Source of the DNA: Pratylenchus scribneri
Taxonomy: Eukaryota; Nematoda; Chromadorea; Rhabditida; Pratylenchidae
Direction: 5' to 3'
Assembly (NCBI GenBank): GCA_030063045.1
Contig: JAQSEB010000060.1
Location: forward strand, 62,001-126,000
Length of the DNA: 64,000 nt
Shown here: positions 22,407 through 34,560 of the stretch, piece after piece
How positions within the stretch are numbered: the first letter of the stretch is position 1
How the letters are laid out: every line of letters begins with the position of its first letter
Notes under the pieces: generated by a model
The model's database searches: none
Seen by the model: only the letters and a program-made list of their open reading frames with translations
What the model was told of the DNA's origin: nothing
Made by a program: the position numbers and the translations under genes

Positions 22407-25400
22407 ATGAAGTTATATCAAATTGAATTCCACCATTTGCCTTCCGAAATTTTGGTATAAAATTTAAATTTACATAATTTTGAAGGTTCTGTTAAACCCA
22501 GACTCGTATTTTCTCTTTGTTGAGTTTTCGGCAACGAATTCGTTTGGAACGAGTTTGTCGAATTTGGCGCCAAATGGCATTGGCATTTGCTTGGTTGGAG
22601 GTTCGAACATTGAAAGTGACAAATCGAGTCCTGAATCCATTCACAAGACCATCCAGAAGTGTACGGTTTTCTTCGAGAATTATAAAATCATTAAATGCAA
22701 AGCGAATGTTCGCGCAAATCTTTAGTAGTTTTCCGGAACCACCCTATCGAAAATTTATGAAAATCAGAATCAGGTCTTATTAATTTTTAGTTTTAATCAC
22801 CAATCCTACATCCTTTTCGTCATTTGTGAGCATCTTGGAAAGGTAATTCTGTCTATTACCAAGAAAAAAAAAGAAAGAGGAGATCAAAGATAATTTTGGT
22901 AATAACTTTGTATAGCCATATTATAATTCAATCGACGCAGCTTGTCTAGCTGAATTGAATGATACAATTTTTATTAGAAAAAAATTTAATATTGACAAAT
23001 TATGACCTAAAAGTTTGATTTGTTTAGGATTTTGACCTTTGCCAATATTGAATATTACCTAATAATAATTGTATTAATCGATTCAGAGCTCATTAACTAC
23101 ACTAAATTGACCAATAAATCCCTCTTTCATTTTTCTTCGTAAAAGTCAGCATTGTCTTACCAGCCAAGTTTCATTGAGGATGCTGCATCTCGGAGGACGC
23201 AATGCATTTTAGTCTGAATTTCAATTTGATTATAAATATTAAATAAATTAAAACCTTTTCAATTCCCATTCTTTCAATCATTTTCTCCAATCCTTCTTTG
23301 ATCTTTTCGCCAGTATGATTTTTATTCATTTTTTGGGCACCAATCATTCGGTAATTCGGCACAAATTCATTCAATTTTGGATTAAAACAAATGTAATGCG
23401 CTGTCAGCGAAATAACACTAAATGTCGAATGAGGAGTGGTCCATATGTCCGTTGTAAAAGAAAGATGATTTTGCATGTTTAATTCATTTTGGACATATTC
23501 ATACAATTTATTGTAAACATTTGGCAATTGTTTTTGGGTAAAATAAGTCCGCCCTCTTGAAATTTTATTTTATTTTAAATATTAAATAAAAAAAATACTT
23601 GAGCTTGTATTGTGGTGGTGCCAAAAAATTGATCAATCGTTTAAAACCTGTTTTTTTCCGGAGTTCTTAATGGCATCAAATCAAGCGCTATCATTTCCAT
23701 GATTAATTCATCCGTTCTTTGCGCTTTTGAACCACCCTCCCTCCATTGTGCTTCAATAATTATAAGATTGAAAGAAAATTTTTATAAAATAACAAACTAA
23801 ATGTTTCAATAATTGTGGGCTGGCTGCCCGAATCAACACGACTTCGTTTTATTCCGAGATCAACTAAACCTGAAAAATGATACCAAAATTACAAATTTAA
23901 TTATTTGAACCGGTTGAAGTTGATTCTGAATTGGTCGGACAATTTGAAGTAGTGAAATTTGTTATTTTTGGCATTGTTGAGAGTGCTTTTTCTGCCAATT
24001 GTTTCTTTTTTTCCTTTGCTTTTACATATTGAGCATAAAATTCTTTATGATGATTTTTTAAATGTCGATTCATATTTGTTGTTGATTTAGTTTTTTCTCG
24101 TTTTTGATTCCATTCGCAACTTTTACATTTGACAAAATCGTTGGTCAATTCAATAAAATAATGCCAAATCGAATCTTCTTCCGCCATTTTTGCTATTCTA
24201 ATCTGATATAAATTGCAAAATAATTTATTATTAAAGTATAAATTTAATATGATTTATGACAAATAAAATGATAAATAAATAAAAATAAAAAAGAATTGAC
24301 GATTTTATTTAAAATAAATAATAAAATAAGGAAAATCCGTTCGATAAAAATTTAAAATTTTTAAATTAAAAAGTGCCAAAAATTTCGAGTTTCGAATCGA
24401 GTCGATCGAAAATTTTTCGAGTCGAGTTTCGAGTTTCGAGTCGCCAAAAACCCCGAGTTTCGGGTTTCGAGTTTCGAGTTTCGAGTAACTCGAGGCAACC
24501 CTGGTAGATATTAGCAATATGTACAGTAGATATGACGAAAAGGATATGTAAAAGTCGTGATTACCAGAGATTGGTAGACCTCAAGTTAGAGCTTGAGCTC
24601 AATGTCGATCTTGGTCAAGTCAAGTTGCAAAAATTGTAGGCCAGCTCAAGCCCAAATCAAGTCAAGTTGGAAAAATCTCCGGTCTACCAATCTATGGTGA
24701 TTAATTACCACCCAAAATTATTCCTCGGTTGTGATTTTCATATTTGATTGAATTATTAATAATGGAAAAGAATTGCAGATCATTTTATAAAATTTATTTA
24801 CACATTTAATTTTTACGTTTCAAATCAATTTTTTAAGTGAATAATACCATTAAACTTAGCAAATTTGGATATATTGTATAGCACCGATTTTGTGTAGAGT
24901 TGATTAAAGTTAAAAGGATTTAATCGAAATTGAGCAAATATAGTCATAAATAATTTGTTTGTTTTATTTAATCATTTTAATATCAAATGCTCCAAAAATA
25001 GTTGGGCAAATTGACTGCCATTTTGCGCCGTTGTGGCCCATATTTGGAGGAACTTCATCTTGGCCCAGGCATCGGTGTACAAACTCGTTTTGGCCGATAT
25101 TTTCAACAATTGGCCGTATATCAAAAATTGGCACATTTACGAATTGATGAGTGCCTGGATATTTGGCATTTACAACAAATTACCCAACATTTGGCCCCAC
25201 AACTCATTTCACTTTCCATTAATTTACTTCCAAAATCAGCGAGAAAAAGATATCAAAAAATGAGCGCAAGACAAATGGCAAAAAAAAGAGAATTGGCCAA
25301 ATTGTTTGAAAATTGTCAAAAGGTTACTATAATAAATTTAAGAATTTTATACTTCCAAGTGTGACCGATTTTTACAATTATTTTGGAATAAATTTCCTAA

Positions 25401-28400
25401 AATTATATTGAAATTATACTTAAATAAGGTGATTTATTATGTTTTATATGTGATATTAGATAACGTAAATCCTCTATTAGTAACTTTGCGGCTACTTATG
25501 TTCAAATACCCTCTTAATAAATGAACCCTTAATTGAATGGGGCTTCTAATAGAGAAATAGGGAGGTGGCTACTAATTTTCGAAGCTCCTCTAGAGATGGT
25601 CTTAATCTTAAAGGAGAGGAATTATAATTCGGCTAATTGAATCGCCAAATCCCCTATGAAAGGAAGTAAGGCAATAAAAAAACAAGCTAAAATTGGGCAT
25701 TAAAAAAACAAGCTAAAATTGGGCAATAAAAAAACAAGCTAAAATTGGGCATTAAAAAAACAAGCTAAAATTGGGCAATAAAAAACAAGCTAAAATTGCG
25801 CAATAAAAAAACAAGCTAAAATTGGGCTATAAAAAAGAAGCTAAAATTGGGCAATAAAAAAACAAGCTAAAATTGGGCATTAAAAAAACAAGCTAAAATT
25901 GGGCAATAAAAAAACAAGCTAAAATTGGGCAATAAAAAAACAAGCTAAAATTGGGCAATAAAAAACAAGCTAAAATTGGGCAATAAAAAAACAAGCTAAA
26001 ATTGGGCAATAAAAAAACAAGCTAAAATTGGGCAATAAAAAAACAAGCTAAAATTGGGCAATAAAAAAACAAGCTAAAATTGGGCAATAAAAAAACAAGC
26101 TAAAATTGGGCAATAAAAAAACAAGCTAAAATTGGGCAATAAAAAAACAAGCAAAAATTGGGTAATAAAAAAACAAGCTAAAATTGGGCAATAAAAAAAC
26201 AAGTTAAAATTGGGCTATAAAAAAAGAAGCTAAAATTGGGCAATAAAAAAACAAGCTAAAATTGGGCAATAAAAAAACAAGCTAAAATTGGGCAATAAAA
26301 AAACAAGCTAAAATTGGGCAATAAAAAAACAAGCAAAAATTGGGCAATAAAAAAACAAGCTAAAATTGGGCAATAAAAAACAAGCTAAAATTGCGCAATA
26401 AAAAAACAAGCTAAAATAGGGCAATAAAAAAACAAGTTAAAATTGGGCTATAAAAAAAGAAGCTAAGAAAATTGGGCAATAAAAAAACAAGCTAAAATTG
26501 GGCAATAAAAAAACAAGCTAAAATTGGGCAATAAAAAAACAAGCTAAAATTGGGCAATAAAAAAACAAGCAAAAATTGGGTAATAAAAAAACAAGCTAAA
26601 ATTGGGCAATAAAAAAACAAGCTAAAATTGGGCAATAAAAAAACAAGCTAAAATTGGGCAATAAAAAACAAGCTAAAATTGCGCAATAAAAAAACAAGCT
26701 AAAATTGGGCTATAAAAAAGAAGCTAATGTTTGTCTATTCGATTGGATTCATTCTCATTCTCATTCATTCATTCATTCATTCATAATATCCAAAGAGAGG
26801 CGAATATTATTTTCCAATTTCCATTCTCAATTTTACATTTTTCGCTATTTTCAGTCTTAAAAATTTCCTCAACAATAAAAATAGTTGCAATACGAATGGA
26901 AGAATGGACCGAGCAGAATTCAGGATGGGCCAAACCCGTATCAGTCCACTCTGATTGTGAGACAATCAAGAAGGAATGGGGCAAAACGCAAAAAAATATA
27001 TGGGCTTCTGGATGGAATGATATTTCCGGCCAAACCGTGGTTCAGGACAAAAAGTGGGATGAATTGAAGGAAGAGGACCGAGAGCAAAGGGAGAGGAAAT
27101 GGGACGAAATGGAAAAGGAAAATGACCAAATCCACAACAACAGCCACAATGGAGAGCAATTCGGCGGCAATGATTGGACGACAGGAGGAGAAGGATGGTC
27201 GACAGGGAATGGTAGCACAATTTTGGTGGTCAGTGGACTAAATGGTGCGAACATTTACCAAGATGAGGTAAATAAATTATTGTCACTAATTTATGGCTAA
27301 CTTTGTTCTAGTGGGGGCGAGAGTTGGGTCTCGGTTCTTGCCTAGGACCTTCGCCAGTGGAGGTCTAAGCCCCAAATTGCCCAAAGTATGCGATATGGAT
27401 AAAGGGCAGGGCTTTAAATTACTCTTTATTATTGCGACAAAATATGATAAAAATTTGAAGGGAAAAAGGCTGGGTTTTAAAAGGCAGATTGTGGCAATAT
27501 TTGATTGATAGGTGACAGGGCGATTAGGTAATAAATAAGTGGAGGTATAGTAGGGCAAATAGGAAAGGCCGATATAAATAAATATATTTTTAATTTCATT
27601 TAAATAAAATTATTTTTTAATTTCCAGCTCCAAACTTTGGTTAATTCCAAGGCTGGCAATGCCCGTGAATTTGCTCTCCACATTATTGGTGACCCATGTT
27701 TCCCAAGTAATTCGCCCGACTTGGCATTTTTCAAAGTAAATTTGAGGTGGATATTTAAATAAAAATTTTTAATTTTAAAGATGGATTCTGAAGCAGCTGC
27801 CCGAAAAGCTCAAAACGCATTAGAGGGCTTCAAAATTGGAGGATGCCGTACCAAGTAGGCTATTTTTTCTAAATAAATTATATTTTACCATATTCTTCCA
27901 TTATAACCCTCCTCTAATAGTAGACCCTCGATTTTGAGGTATATCTCTAGTGAAATTAAACTTTTTGTGCCATTGGGCTATATAAGCAATATAGTTTATT
28001 CAAAAATTTCAACAGATAAAAAAGTTACTATAAATTTTGTCATTTGAGACTTTGAAAATTAATTCCACCGGGGTTATTAACAGATGATTTTTTCAATTCC
28101 ATTAAATTTTAATACCCAGATTATTTCCCTTTCAGGAAATTGCACGCTGCCATTATGCCGACAGAATTTTTCGGGGCAAATATGATGGGTAAAACCCTGA
28201 TTGAGGAGCCAATTCCATGGAACAGTGGACACTTCACCAATTCGCCAAATTCGATGATTGAATTGGTCAATGGTGGTCGTGATTCCAACAATTTTGACGA
28301 GGACCAAAGCTTCGAAATTGTTAACAATGAAATGATGATGGTTGAATTGGAATAATTTGGATTGGAAATTGCAAAAAATTTTCGTCATATCTTTTAGGAT

Positions 28401-31400
28401 TAGAATTCTCAGCAAAGAATTCACCCACAAATTGAACACATTTCAAGTAAACATTTCACAATTATATTTTGATAATTTCAATTTTGAAAAATGACTCCAT
28501 TATAATATTATTTAATCCATCTTAGATCCCTTTGGCCTTTCATCAGGTGATGAATGAAGGCTTCAACATTGGCGAAGCCGTTAACTTTGCCACAGAAATG
28601 TGGCTGCCATTTGCACATGTGGCCGGCAGATGCCAATGCAAGGATCAGGCACTGAGTGTGTGATTTGATTGGGAGAAAGAATTTGGAGTTAAGAAAATTG
28701 AAGTGGAAAGTAAAAGGAAATATTGTGAGAGCATTTTGGCTCAATATAATAATGATTCTTCCACTTCCGCCCCTTTTTCATCATCTTCTGTCCCCTCTTC
28801 ATCCTCATCATCTGTCCCTTCTTCCTCTTCTGTACCTCTTCCTCCTCTTCATCTGTTCCTCAATCATCTTTCCCATCCACAATGGTACCTCCTCAAAATC
28901 CCCCATTCTATTGTGCTGAATGTAAATACCAATATGCCACTCGCAATGAATATAATAGGCATTTGCGAACTACCTCAATTCATTGTAAATCAAAATATGT
29001 TTGTGAAATTTGTGACTTTCCCTTTACACGTCCAGATTCGTTGACTAAACATAAATGTACCTGTGGTGTATTGGATGAAAGTCCAAATGGTTTCTCGGCT
29101 CATGAAAAGGTTTTGGCCATGAACTTCCAAGAGGGATCGCAGTGGCTTGATGGCAAAATTATTCGAGAAATTGGCAATGCAATTTTCTTGGAGCGAACCC
29201 GTCGAGGAATTTGGCGTCGTCATGCGGATCAAATGAGGGCATTTCGGAAGCCGGGAGAGGCCAAAGAAGAGGTCAAATTCGACGAAGAAGTCCAATGAAG
29301 AACAAGAAGCCGATTCAATCCAGAGAAGGATGAGACAAAAATTGGCGGGGAGGAGTTGTGGTGTATTGGATGAACTTTTGAATTGACAATATGACCATTT
29401 ATCCCATTGGCATTTTATGCATTTTCCTCCCTTTATAAGCTTTGGATTTTCCCCACATTTAGCTCAGTCTGGAGTCATTCCCAGTAATTGTTAAGTGCAA
29501 ATATTCCCTCTATTCTCTGTTCCCAAAATCCCAATTATTGTTCATCCATTTATTTATTGACATTGAATAAATCTATTTAAATTCAATTCGCATCGGACAT
29601 AACAGTACCCAGCATAAATTGTAATTTTTTTATATTTCTGATTGAATGGAATAAATTTTAATAAAATTTGATTAATATTTTTAATAATTTATTATTATTT
29701 GATTTAATATTGGATATTTATTATTTTGTATGGGCTATATATGTTTGATTTAATTCCAGCTGTTCTGCTTTGATTCCAAATATTGAATAATTTGTTTGTA
29801 TTTATTGGTTTAAATTTGGGTTATATAAATTTAATGATTTTTTAGTACCATCATTTTTCAATTTAATTTTGACTTTACTGATTTGAATTGCATAATTTTG
29901 GCAATTCTGATTTTATTGAGGCTATTATGAACCTTTAATTGAGTGGGGCTTCTAATAGAGAAGAAAATGGCTACTAATTTTCGAAACTCCTCTAGAGATG
30001 GTCTTATTCCTAAAAGAGGGGAGAGGAGGCTTCTTCGGAGGCTGGTTTAGGGTGGGCTTCTATTAGGTGGAGTTGGGGGACGCTAATAGAGGATTTTTTT
30101 GAAAAAATCGATCAAGTACAAAATTTTATTCATTTTGGCCATTGTTTTTATTTGTACTTTTTGCAGTTAGAATGTCTTCGAATCAGCAAATTGAGCGATT
30201 TATTCATCGATACAGCAGAGGAGGATCAAGGATGTCCATTTATTGTTTTGTTACCAAAAACAGTTAAATATTTACAAATTTGGTCTGTTCATAATTGGAA
30301 TGAAAATAATAACAAAATTAAACTATTCACATTATTGAATGAAGAATTATTCCCAAATATTTGTTATTTCTTTTGCAATTCTTATTTTGAAATGGACGAT
30401 GAATTGCTCGGTTCGACAAAAATTTATGAAAGGATTTATAGGTTATAAATAATAATTATATTATAACCAATCTATCTAAAAGTATTTTAAGTCTTCAATG
30501 GCCATTTTTGTTCGCGCAAAATTATTCATTTTTCGAATTAAATTTGCCCATTTTTCATCAGCTTCAAGCCCTTCATTTAAATTGCCATATGAACTATGTT
30601 TGTATCAAAAATTCATATTACTAATACTATTATTAAATAAGAAAAAAGAATTGTTAGTCCAAAAGCCCTATATGCATCCAATGGTGCTTTATGTGTCCAA
30701 TCTAAAAATGTCTAAAATAATCTAACCTAACAAGCCATATTACCCAATCCCTCGAGCACTAAAACCTAACCTAGCTAATCCTAAACCTCATGCTGATGAG
30801 CCCTAACCTAGCCTAACTTATCTAGTCCTAGACACCTAATGCTTCGATCCCTAAAACCTATCCTAGCTTATATATCTTCATTGGGCACATAATTGATTGA
30901 GTGATAGATTAGACGCCTAAAGCGTCATTGGACTCACAAAAAGCCTCAAATTCATGATGATAATTCCAATTTATCTCAATATTTAATAATAAAAAAAGAG
31001 AACTATTATTTCTTTATATCAATACTATAGCCCAAAATCTTGCGATTGCGATATATATTCTTTATAAGTTGTATTTTTCAGTTTCGTTTAATCCAATTGG
31101 CCGAAATTTGTCCCCAATTAGAACATTTATATTTTTACGTAAGTTATGACGAATGGAGTGAACTGCCACGATTGCGCGAATTGGAGGGACTTTATGCCTT
31201 TCAACGACTTTCCTCTTTGGCCATTTCAATTCAAATGAGGCATTATGATATGACTTTCCATGAGGTTTTTAAATCGCTGATCCACAAAATGTCTATAAAT
31301 AGTTTTTGACTTCTAATATATCAGAAACCGGTTTTAGACCTTACCAACTTATACCAATTTGTAGATCTTATCGAAACACATCTAGTTTATAATTTGTCAT

Positions 31401-34255
31401 GGTTAGGTCCGAAATAAATAATTTAAAACCTAAAATTGGAATGGTTTAAACGGTTTAATACCATTTTATTTTAACCAACCATACAAATTATATACCAATC
31501 GACACTTCTCGATGAGCTCTACAAATTGCCATAAGGTTTGTAGGGTCTAAAACCGGTTTCTGATTTTTAGAAGTCAAACTATTTATGGACATTTTGTGGT
31601 CTTATCTTTTTAATTACTTATATTTTTACAATAAAATATAAATTTAATTTTAGTTGGAATGCGCAAATGGGGAAAAGGGCGACAAAATTTTGATGGAAAT
31701 TCTCACAAAATTGGATGAAATTCATCCACTTCGAGTTAGTATATAATAAAAATTTTCAGCTAAATTTATTAAATTTTTTAGAGTTTGGATTTTAAACCAA
31801 ATCAATTCTCTTCTTATTATTATCCAAATTTTCATGAGGAATTTGTTTTGGAATTGCTACAAAAATTAATGGTAAATTTTAATAAAAAGTAAAATTTATT
31901 TTTGAATCATTTTAGCATTTGGAAACATTTTCATGTGCCATTCAGCCGCATAGAAAGATAAATGTTAATTATTCGGATTTGCTTTATCCACAATATCCAT
32001 TTAATAATGAACAAGTTTATTGGGGCAACGAGGATATTCAAATTAATTTGGATGAATTTTTTGCAAAATTAAAAATCATTTTGGATGAACAAATGGAAAT
32101 TAGCGCAAAATGTAGTAAAAAATCATTCAAATTTACGGTGAAAAAATTAATAATTAAATTAATTTAAATTAAATTAAATTAAAGTTGTTAAAATCTAGAA
32201 GATTGGATTTGCAACCTAAAAGTAAAATTTTGGCAAAATGGATTCCAAATGTTGAGAAAATTCAATGGAAAATTATTCCACCAATTCACAATAATGATTA
32301 TCAAATGAATACGGCATATTCAATTGTTTTGAATGAATTGATGGACAAAGTTTTCGATCAAAGAATTAGGTTTGCTCATTAATAGTAGGGTTGCTCAAAG
32401 TCGGTTTTAAACCGAGGTTTCCGGTTTTCGGTTTTCCAATGTCGGTTTTCGGTTTCGGTTTGAAAAAATTCTCGGTTTTCGGTTTCGGTTTTCCGGTTTT
32501 TCGGTTTTTTGAAAAATGGTCAAAAAATTTTTGAAAAATTTAATTTTTCATAAAATTTCGCAAAAAAATCAAAGAAAATTTATTCAAATATCACATATCC
32601 AATATTTTACTTCAATTTTTAGTTATTCTTCTAGGTTAGCTTCAACAAAAAAGACCCAAAAGAGAAAATATTTCAAAAAAGCCAACAGAGAAAAATTTTA
32701 GCCTAAATAATTCACAAAAAGAAGAATTTAGAATAAAAATGGCCCCACAGGGAGAAAAATTAGAAAAGAAATGCCATAAATGAAATAATTTATATTAAAA
32801 ATGCCCGTTTAAGCAAAAAATTTCAGTTGAAAATAGTTTTGAATAAAAAATTAGACCAAAAATTTCTTTGAGGGTAAAATTAAAGGCAAAGATGGCCATT
32901 GTCGCTCCGGGGCCAAAATGTGATTGGGGAGGTGTTGGCCAAATCCCGCCGGCCGGTAGGTCCGGGATTCCCCCCTGCCTCGGATGGGGACCGGAGGCGG
33001 CATGGATGCCGGATTAAGACCAAAGGGGGGTGTATGGGGCTCCACCCAGTCATTTGGAGGGGACTGGGACCCGAGGCCAATATTGGGGCCAAATTGAGGC
33101 GGCTGGGGCCGATTTGCGCCAATTGGGTGGAAAGAAAAGGAGGGGGAAGGAATAGGGAGAATATGGGGGATGTGGGAAAAGGGGATGAAGAAAAGAGGAA
33201 ATGCCATGAATGGCTGGGGGCGATCGGTGGGAATTGCCGATCCCCGGGAATCGAAAGTTGGGCAAGCTGACCGGCCCTTGTAGGAAGAAACGACGGCTGG
33301 GGCCAGGAATGGCGGATTAATCCCACCCTCCTAAGAAGACAAACTCAATTTACTTCCCCATTTCCAAAATACACAAATTAAAATATGGACTTTATTGGCG
33401 GCGATAAAAATATGAAAATAAGTGAAAATGGGGGAAAACATGTGGGGATGAAAGGGGGAAAAATCGAGGGGAAAATGCAGCGGCACGGCCAAAATCCCAG
33501 CAGCAGGATGACGCAGCCAAAGTGGCCAAAAGAGAAGGAGAGGAAAGCGCTGGGGGGCAAAACTGGACTGGACGGAGGAGAAGACTGGATTGAGAACTGA
33601 CTGGCTGAACAGACTGACTGGCTGAATGGGGGAGGGGCCAGGGATTTTAAACCCCGGGGAAAGAACCGATCATCCAATGTTGGAAATGGAGGAGGCGGAA
33701 CAGGGAGGGGAGAACAGGGCTCTTCCAATGGCCAATTGGAAGGGAATGGAGATGGCCATAGAGGGAAAAGGCCCCGGGAAGAATAGGACCTCAATGAGGC
33801 ATGTGGGGGGAGGGGGGGGTATTCAATTCATTTCCCCAATCACACAATTCGCTTGAGTAGCGACAGCCATGGAGTAAAAAATCAGACAAAAATAGACCCG
33901 AAAGGAAAAATATTAAGCTAAAAATGATCCAAAAGATAATATTTTAAGCCTAAAAATGGCCCGTTAGGTAAAATTTTTAATTAAAAATGGTCGAATAAGG
34001 TAAAATTTTAACCAAAAATTGTCCCTCAAGGTGAAAAATAAAAACCGAAAAACCGTCGGTTTGGACCCTCGGTTTTCGGTTTTCGCGGTTTTCGAACCTC
34101 GGTTTCGGTTTCGGTTTTTGGGCCAAAAAACCCGGTTTTCGGTTTCGGTTTCGGTTCGGTTAACCGACTTTGAGCAACCCTAATTAATAGGATTGATTGT
34201 TTAATTTAAATAGTTTTTCTAATTTTTAGACGATTTTTCCTTGATTTTATTGAAT
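22407..34255 (+). CDS. F-box/LRR family gene E, expanded by insertions
   Basis: Exons in order: 22407-22454 (EFHHLPSEIL), 22502-22665 (LLSFRQRIRLERVCRIWRQM), 25002-25322 (LRR-like), 30167-30441 (LECLRISKLSDLFIDTAEED), about 30490-30605, 31082-31264 (EICPQLEHLYFYV), from 31654 (LECANGEKGDKILMEI), from 31782 (SLDFKPNQFSSYYYPN), 31917-32139 (HLETFSCAIQPHRKINVNYS), 32184-32370 (SRRLDLQPKSKILAKWI) and 34231-34254 (RRFFLDFIE). I see no stop inside these exons. Introns contain a hAT remnant, the RRM and zinc-finger genes of duplication B, a foldback element and a 1.8-kb hAT-like element, so productive splicing across 12 kb is uncertain. F-box proteins normally link targets to Skp1-cullin ubiquitin ligases; the target is unknown. 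Confidence 0.5.
23171..24503 (-). mobile_element. hAT-type DNA transposon remnant (BED finger plus transposase fragment)
   Basis: On the minus strand an N-terminal BED zinc finger is readable at 24187-23897: IWHYFIELTNDFVKCKSC, then NMNRHLKNHHKEFY, giving C-x2-C and H-x3-4-H. Downstream, 23527-23171 encodes LSFTTDIWTTPHSTFSVISL then KMNKNHTGEKIKEGL, typical of the hAT transposase core. The part between and the C-terminal catalytic region are decayed or missing. The 5' end carries cagggttgcc (minus strand, ending 24503) and a tract of cgagtttcgag repeats. I could not find the other end. The element lies in intron 2 of F-box gene E. Confidence 0.75.
24568..24693. mobile_element. 126-bp MITE with 13-bp inverted ends
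   Basis: agattggtagacc at 24568-24580 is perfectly inverted as ggtctaccaatct at 24681-24693. The inside is a run of gtcaagt/gctcaag-type words and has no coding capacity. It stands just left of duplication B. Confidence 0.75.
25675..26728. repeat. 26-bp minisatellite, array B
   Basis: About 40 copies of the unit found at 905-1866. Its interior arrangement differs from array A (for example several gggcattaaaa units at the left end), so the arrays have gained and lost units separately. Confidence 0.95.
26896..28355 (+). CDS. RRM-like RNA-binding protein, copy B
   Basis: Exons 26896-27267, 27628-27735, 27781-27854 and 28136-28355 have lengths identical to copy A, giving 257 residues. The differences are a few substitutions in exon 1 (for example KKEWGKTQKNIW against KQKWGKTQKNVW, and DEMEKE against DELEKE). 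The last three exons look identical. The reading frame is kept in both copies, which supports coding. The leading (ATTC)n tract is shorter here. Confidence 0.6.
28398..28661 (+). CDS. Unassigned two-exon coding segment, copy B
   Basis: Identical to 3589-3852: HKLNTFQ at the first donor, then IPLAFHQVMNEGFNIGEAVN to CQCKDQALSV and a stop. No start codon can be assigned. Confidence 0.33.
28882..29298 (+). CDS. Two-finger C2H2-type zinc-finger protein, copy B
   Basis: The 138-residue frame is the same as at 4073-4489, with both fingers and the acidic tail unchanged. I noticed no difference over the coding part. It lies within the long intron of F-box gene E, on the same strand. Confidence 0.65.
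   Translation: MVPPQNPPFYCAECKYQYATRNEYNRHLRTTSIHCKSKYVCEICDFPFTRPDSLTKHKCTCGVLDESPNGFSAHEKVLAMNFQEGSQWLDGKIIREIGNAIFLERTRRGIWRRHADQMRAFRKPGEAKEEVKFDEEVQ
31286..31597. mobile_element. Foldback element in intron of gene E
   Basis: Left arm aaatgtctataaatagtttt and gacttctaatatatcagaaa; right arm tttctgatttttagaagtc and tatttatggacatttt, inverted. The interior contains ggttttagacc and atataccaatcgac as in the copy at 19736-20066. No coding content. Confidence 0.75.
32386..34182. mobile_element. Non-autonomous hAT-like element, 1797 bp, with captured DNA
   Basis: The ends tagggttgctcaaagtcggtt and aaccgactttgagcaaccct are inverted repeats ending in TAGGG/CCCTA. They are flanked by an exact 8-bp direct repeat, attaatag, at 32378-32385 and 34183-34190, the target-duplication length of hAT elements. 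Subterminal zones are strings of ggttttcggtttcgg. The middle (about 32880-33860) is much richer in G+C than any flanking DNA and shows gene-like frames on the minus strand. No transposase is present. It sits in the last intron of F-box gene E. Confidence 0.88.
32851..33600 (-). pseudogene. Captured Pro-rich gene fragment inside the hAT-like element
   Basis: On the minus strand a Pro-rich frame reads GANRPQPPQFGPNIGLGSQS, NPASMPPPVPIRGRG and RPAGFGQHLPNH (33207-32851). Further upstream on the same strand, about 33560-33400, another frame gives a hydrophobic stretch LATLAASSCCWDFGRAAAFS like a signal peptide. The order and base composition suggest 5' exons of a host gene carried by the transposon. 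I do not recognise the parent gene, and the exon joining is not certain. Confidence 0.4.
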
Positions 34256-34560
34256 GAAGGAGAAAATCAACACGGTGCCCTACACTGGTTTCAATGTTCG
34301 CAAAAATATGTCATTAACAATTTGTTATATGAAATAATGCCATTATCCATTTTCAATTTTAAATAAGAAATCAAAACTAATTTTTAAAATTTATATAAAA
34401 ATATCAAAAATTTGCTTTTTTTTTATCTATCATTTTTAAATTTATAATTATAAAGTGGATAAAATGATTGTAAAATAATTTTACTCTAATGTTGAATTGT
34501 TAACAAATATTTTTATAATTTTCTAGACATTTGAATTTTCTAAATAAATTTCTATAGAAA

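Larger units (their letters stand above)
24759..30154. repeat. 5.3-kb segmental duplication, copy B
   Basis: Same content and order as 1-5345. Here it lies inside the frame of F-box gene E: the LRR exon at its left end (25002-25322) is followed, past the right end, by the next family exon at 30167. The right junction at atttg is followed by tactttttgcag, the natural acceptor of that exon. Copy B therefore looks like the ancestral arrangement and copy A the derived one. Confidence 0.93.

Noticed and set aside
33378..33856. Overlapping frames on both strands in the GC-rich core of the hAT-like element
   Set aside because: High GC removes stops in all frames; only the Pro-rich and signal-like minus-strand parts looked gene-like, and those are reported separately at low confidence.
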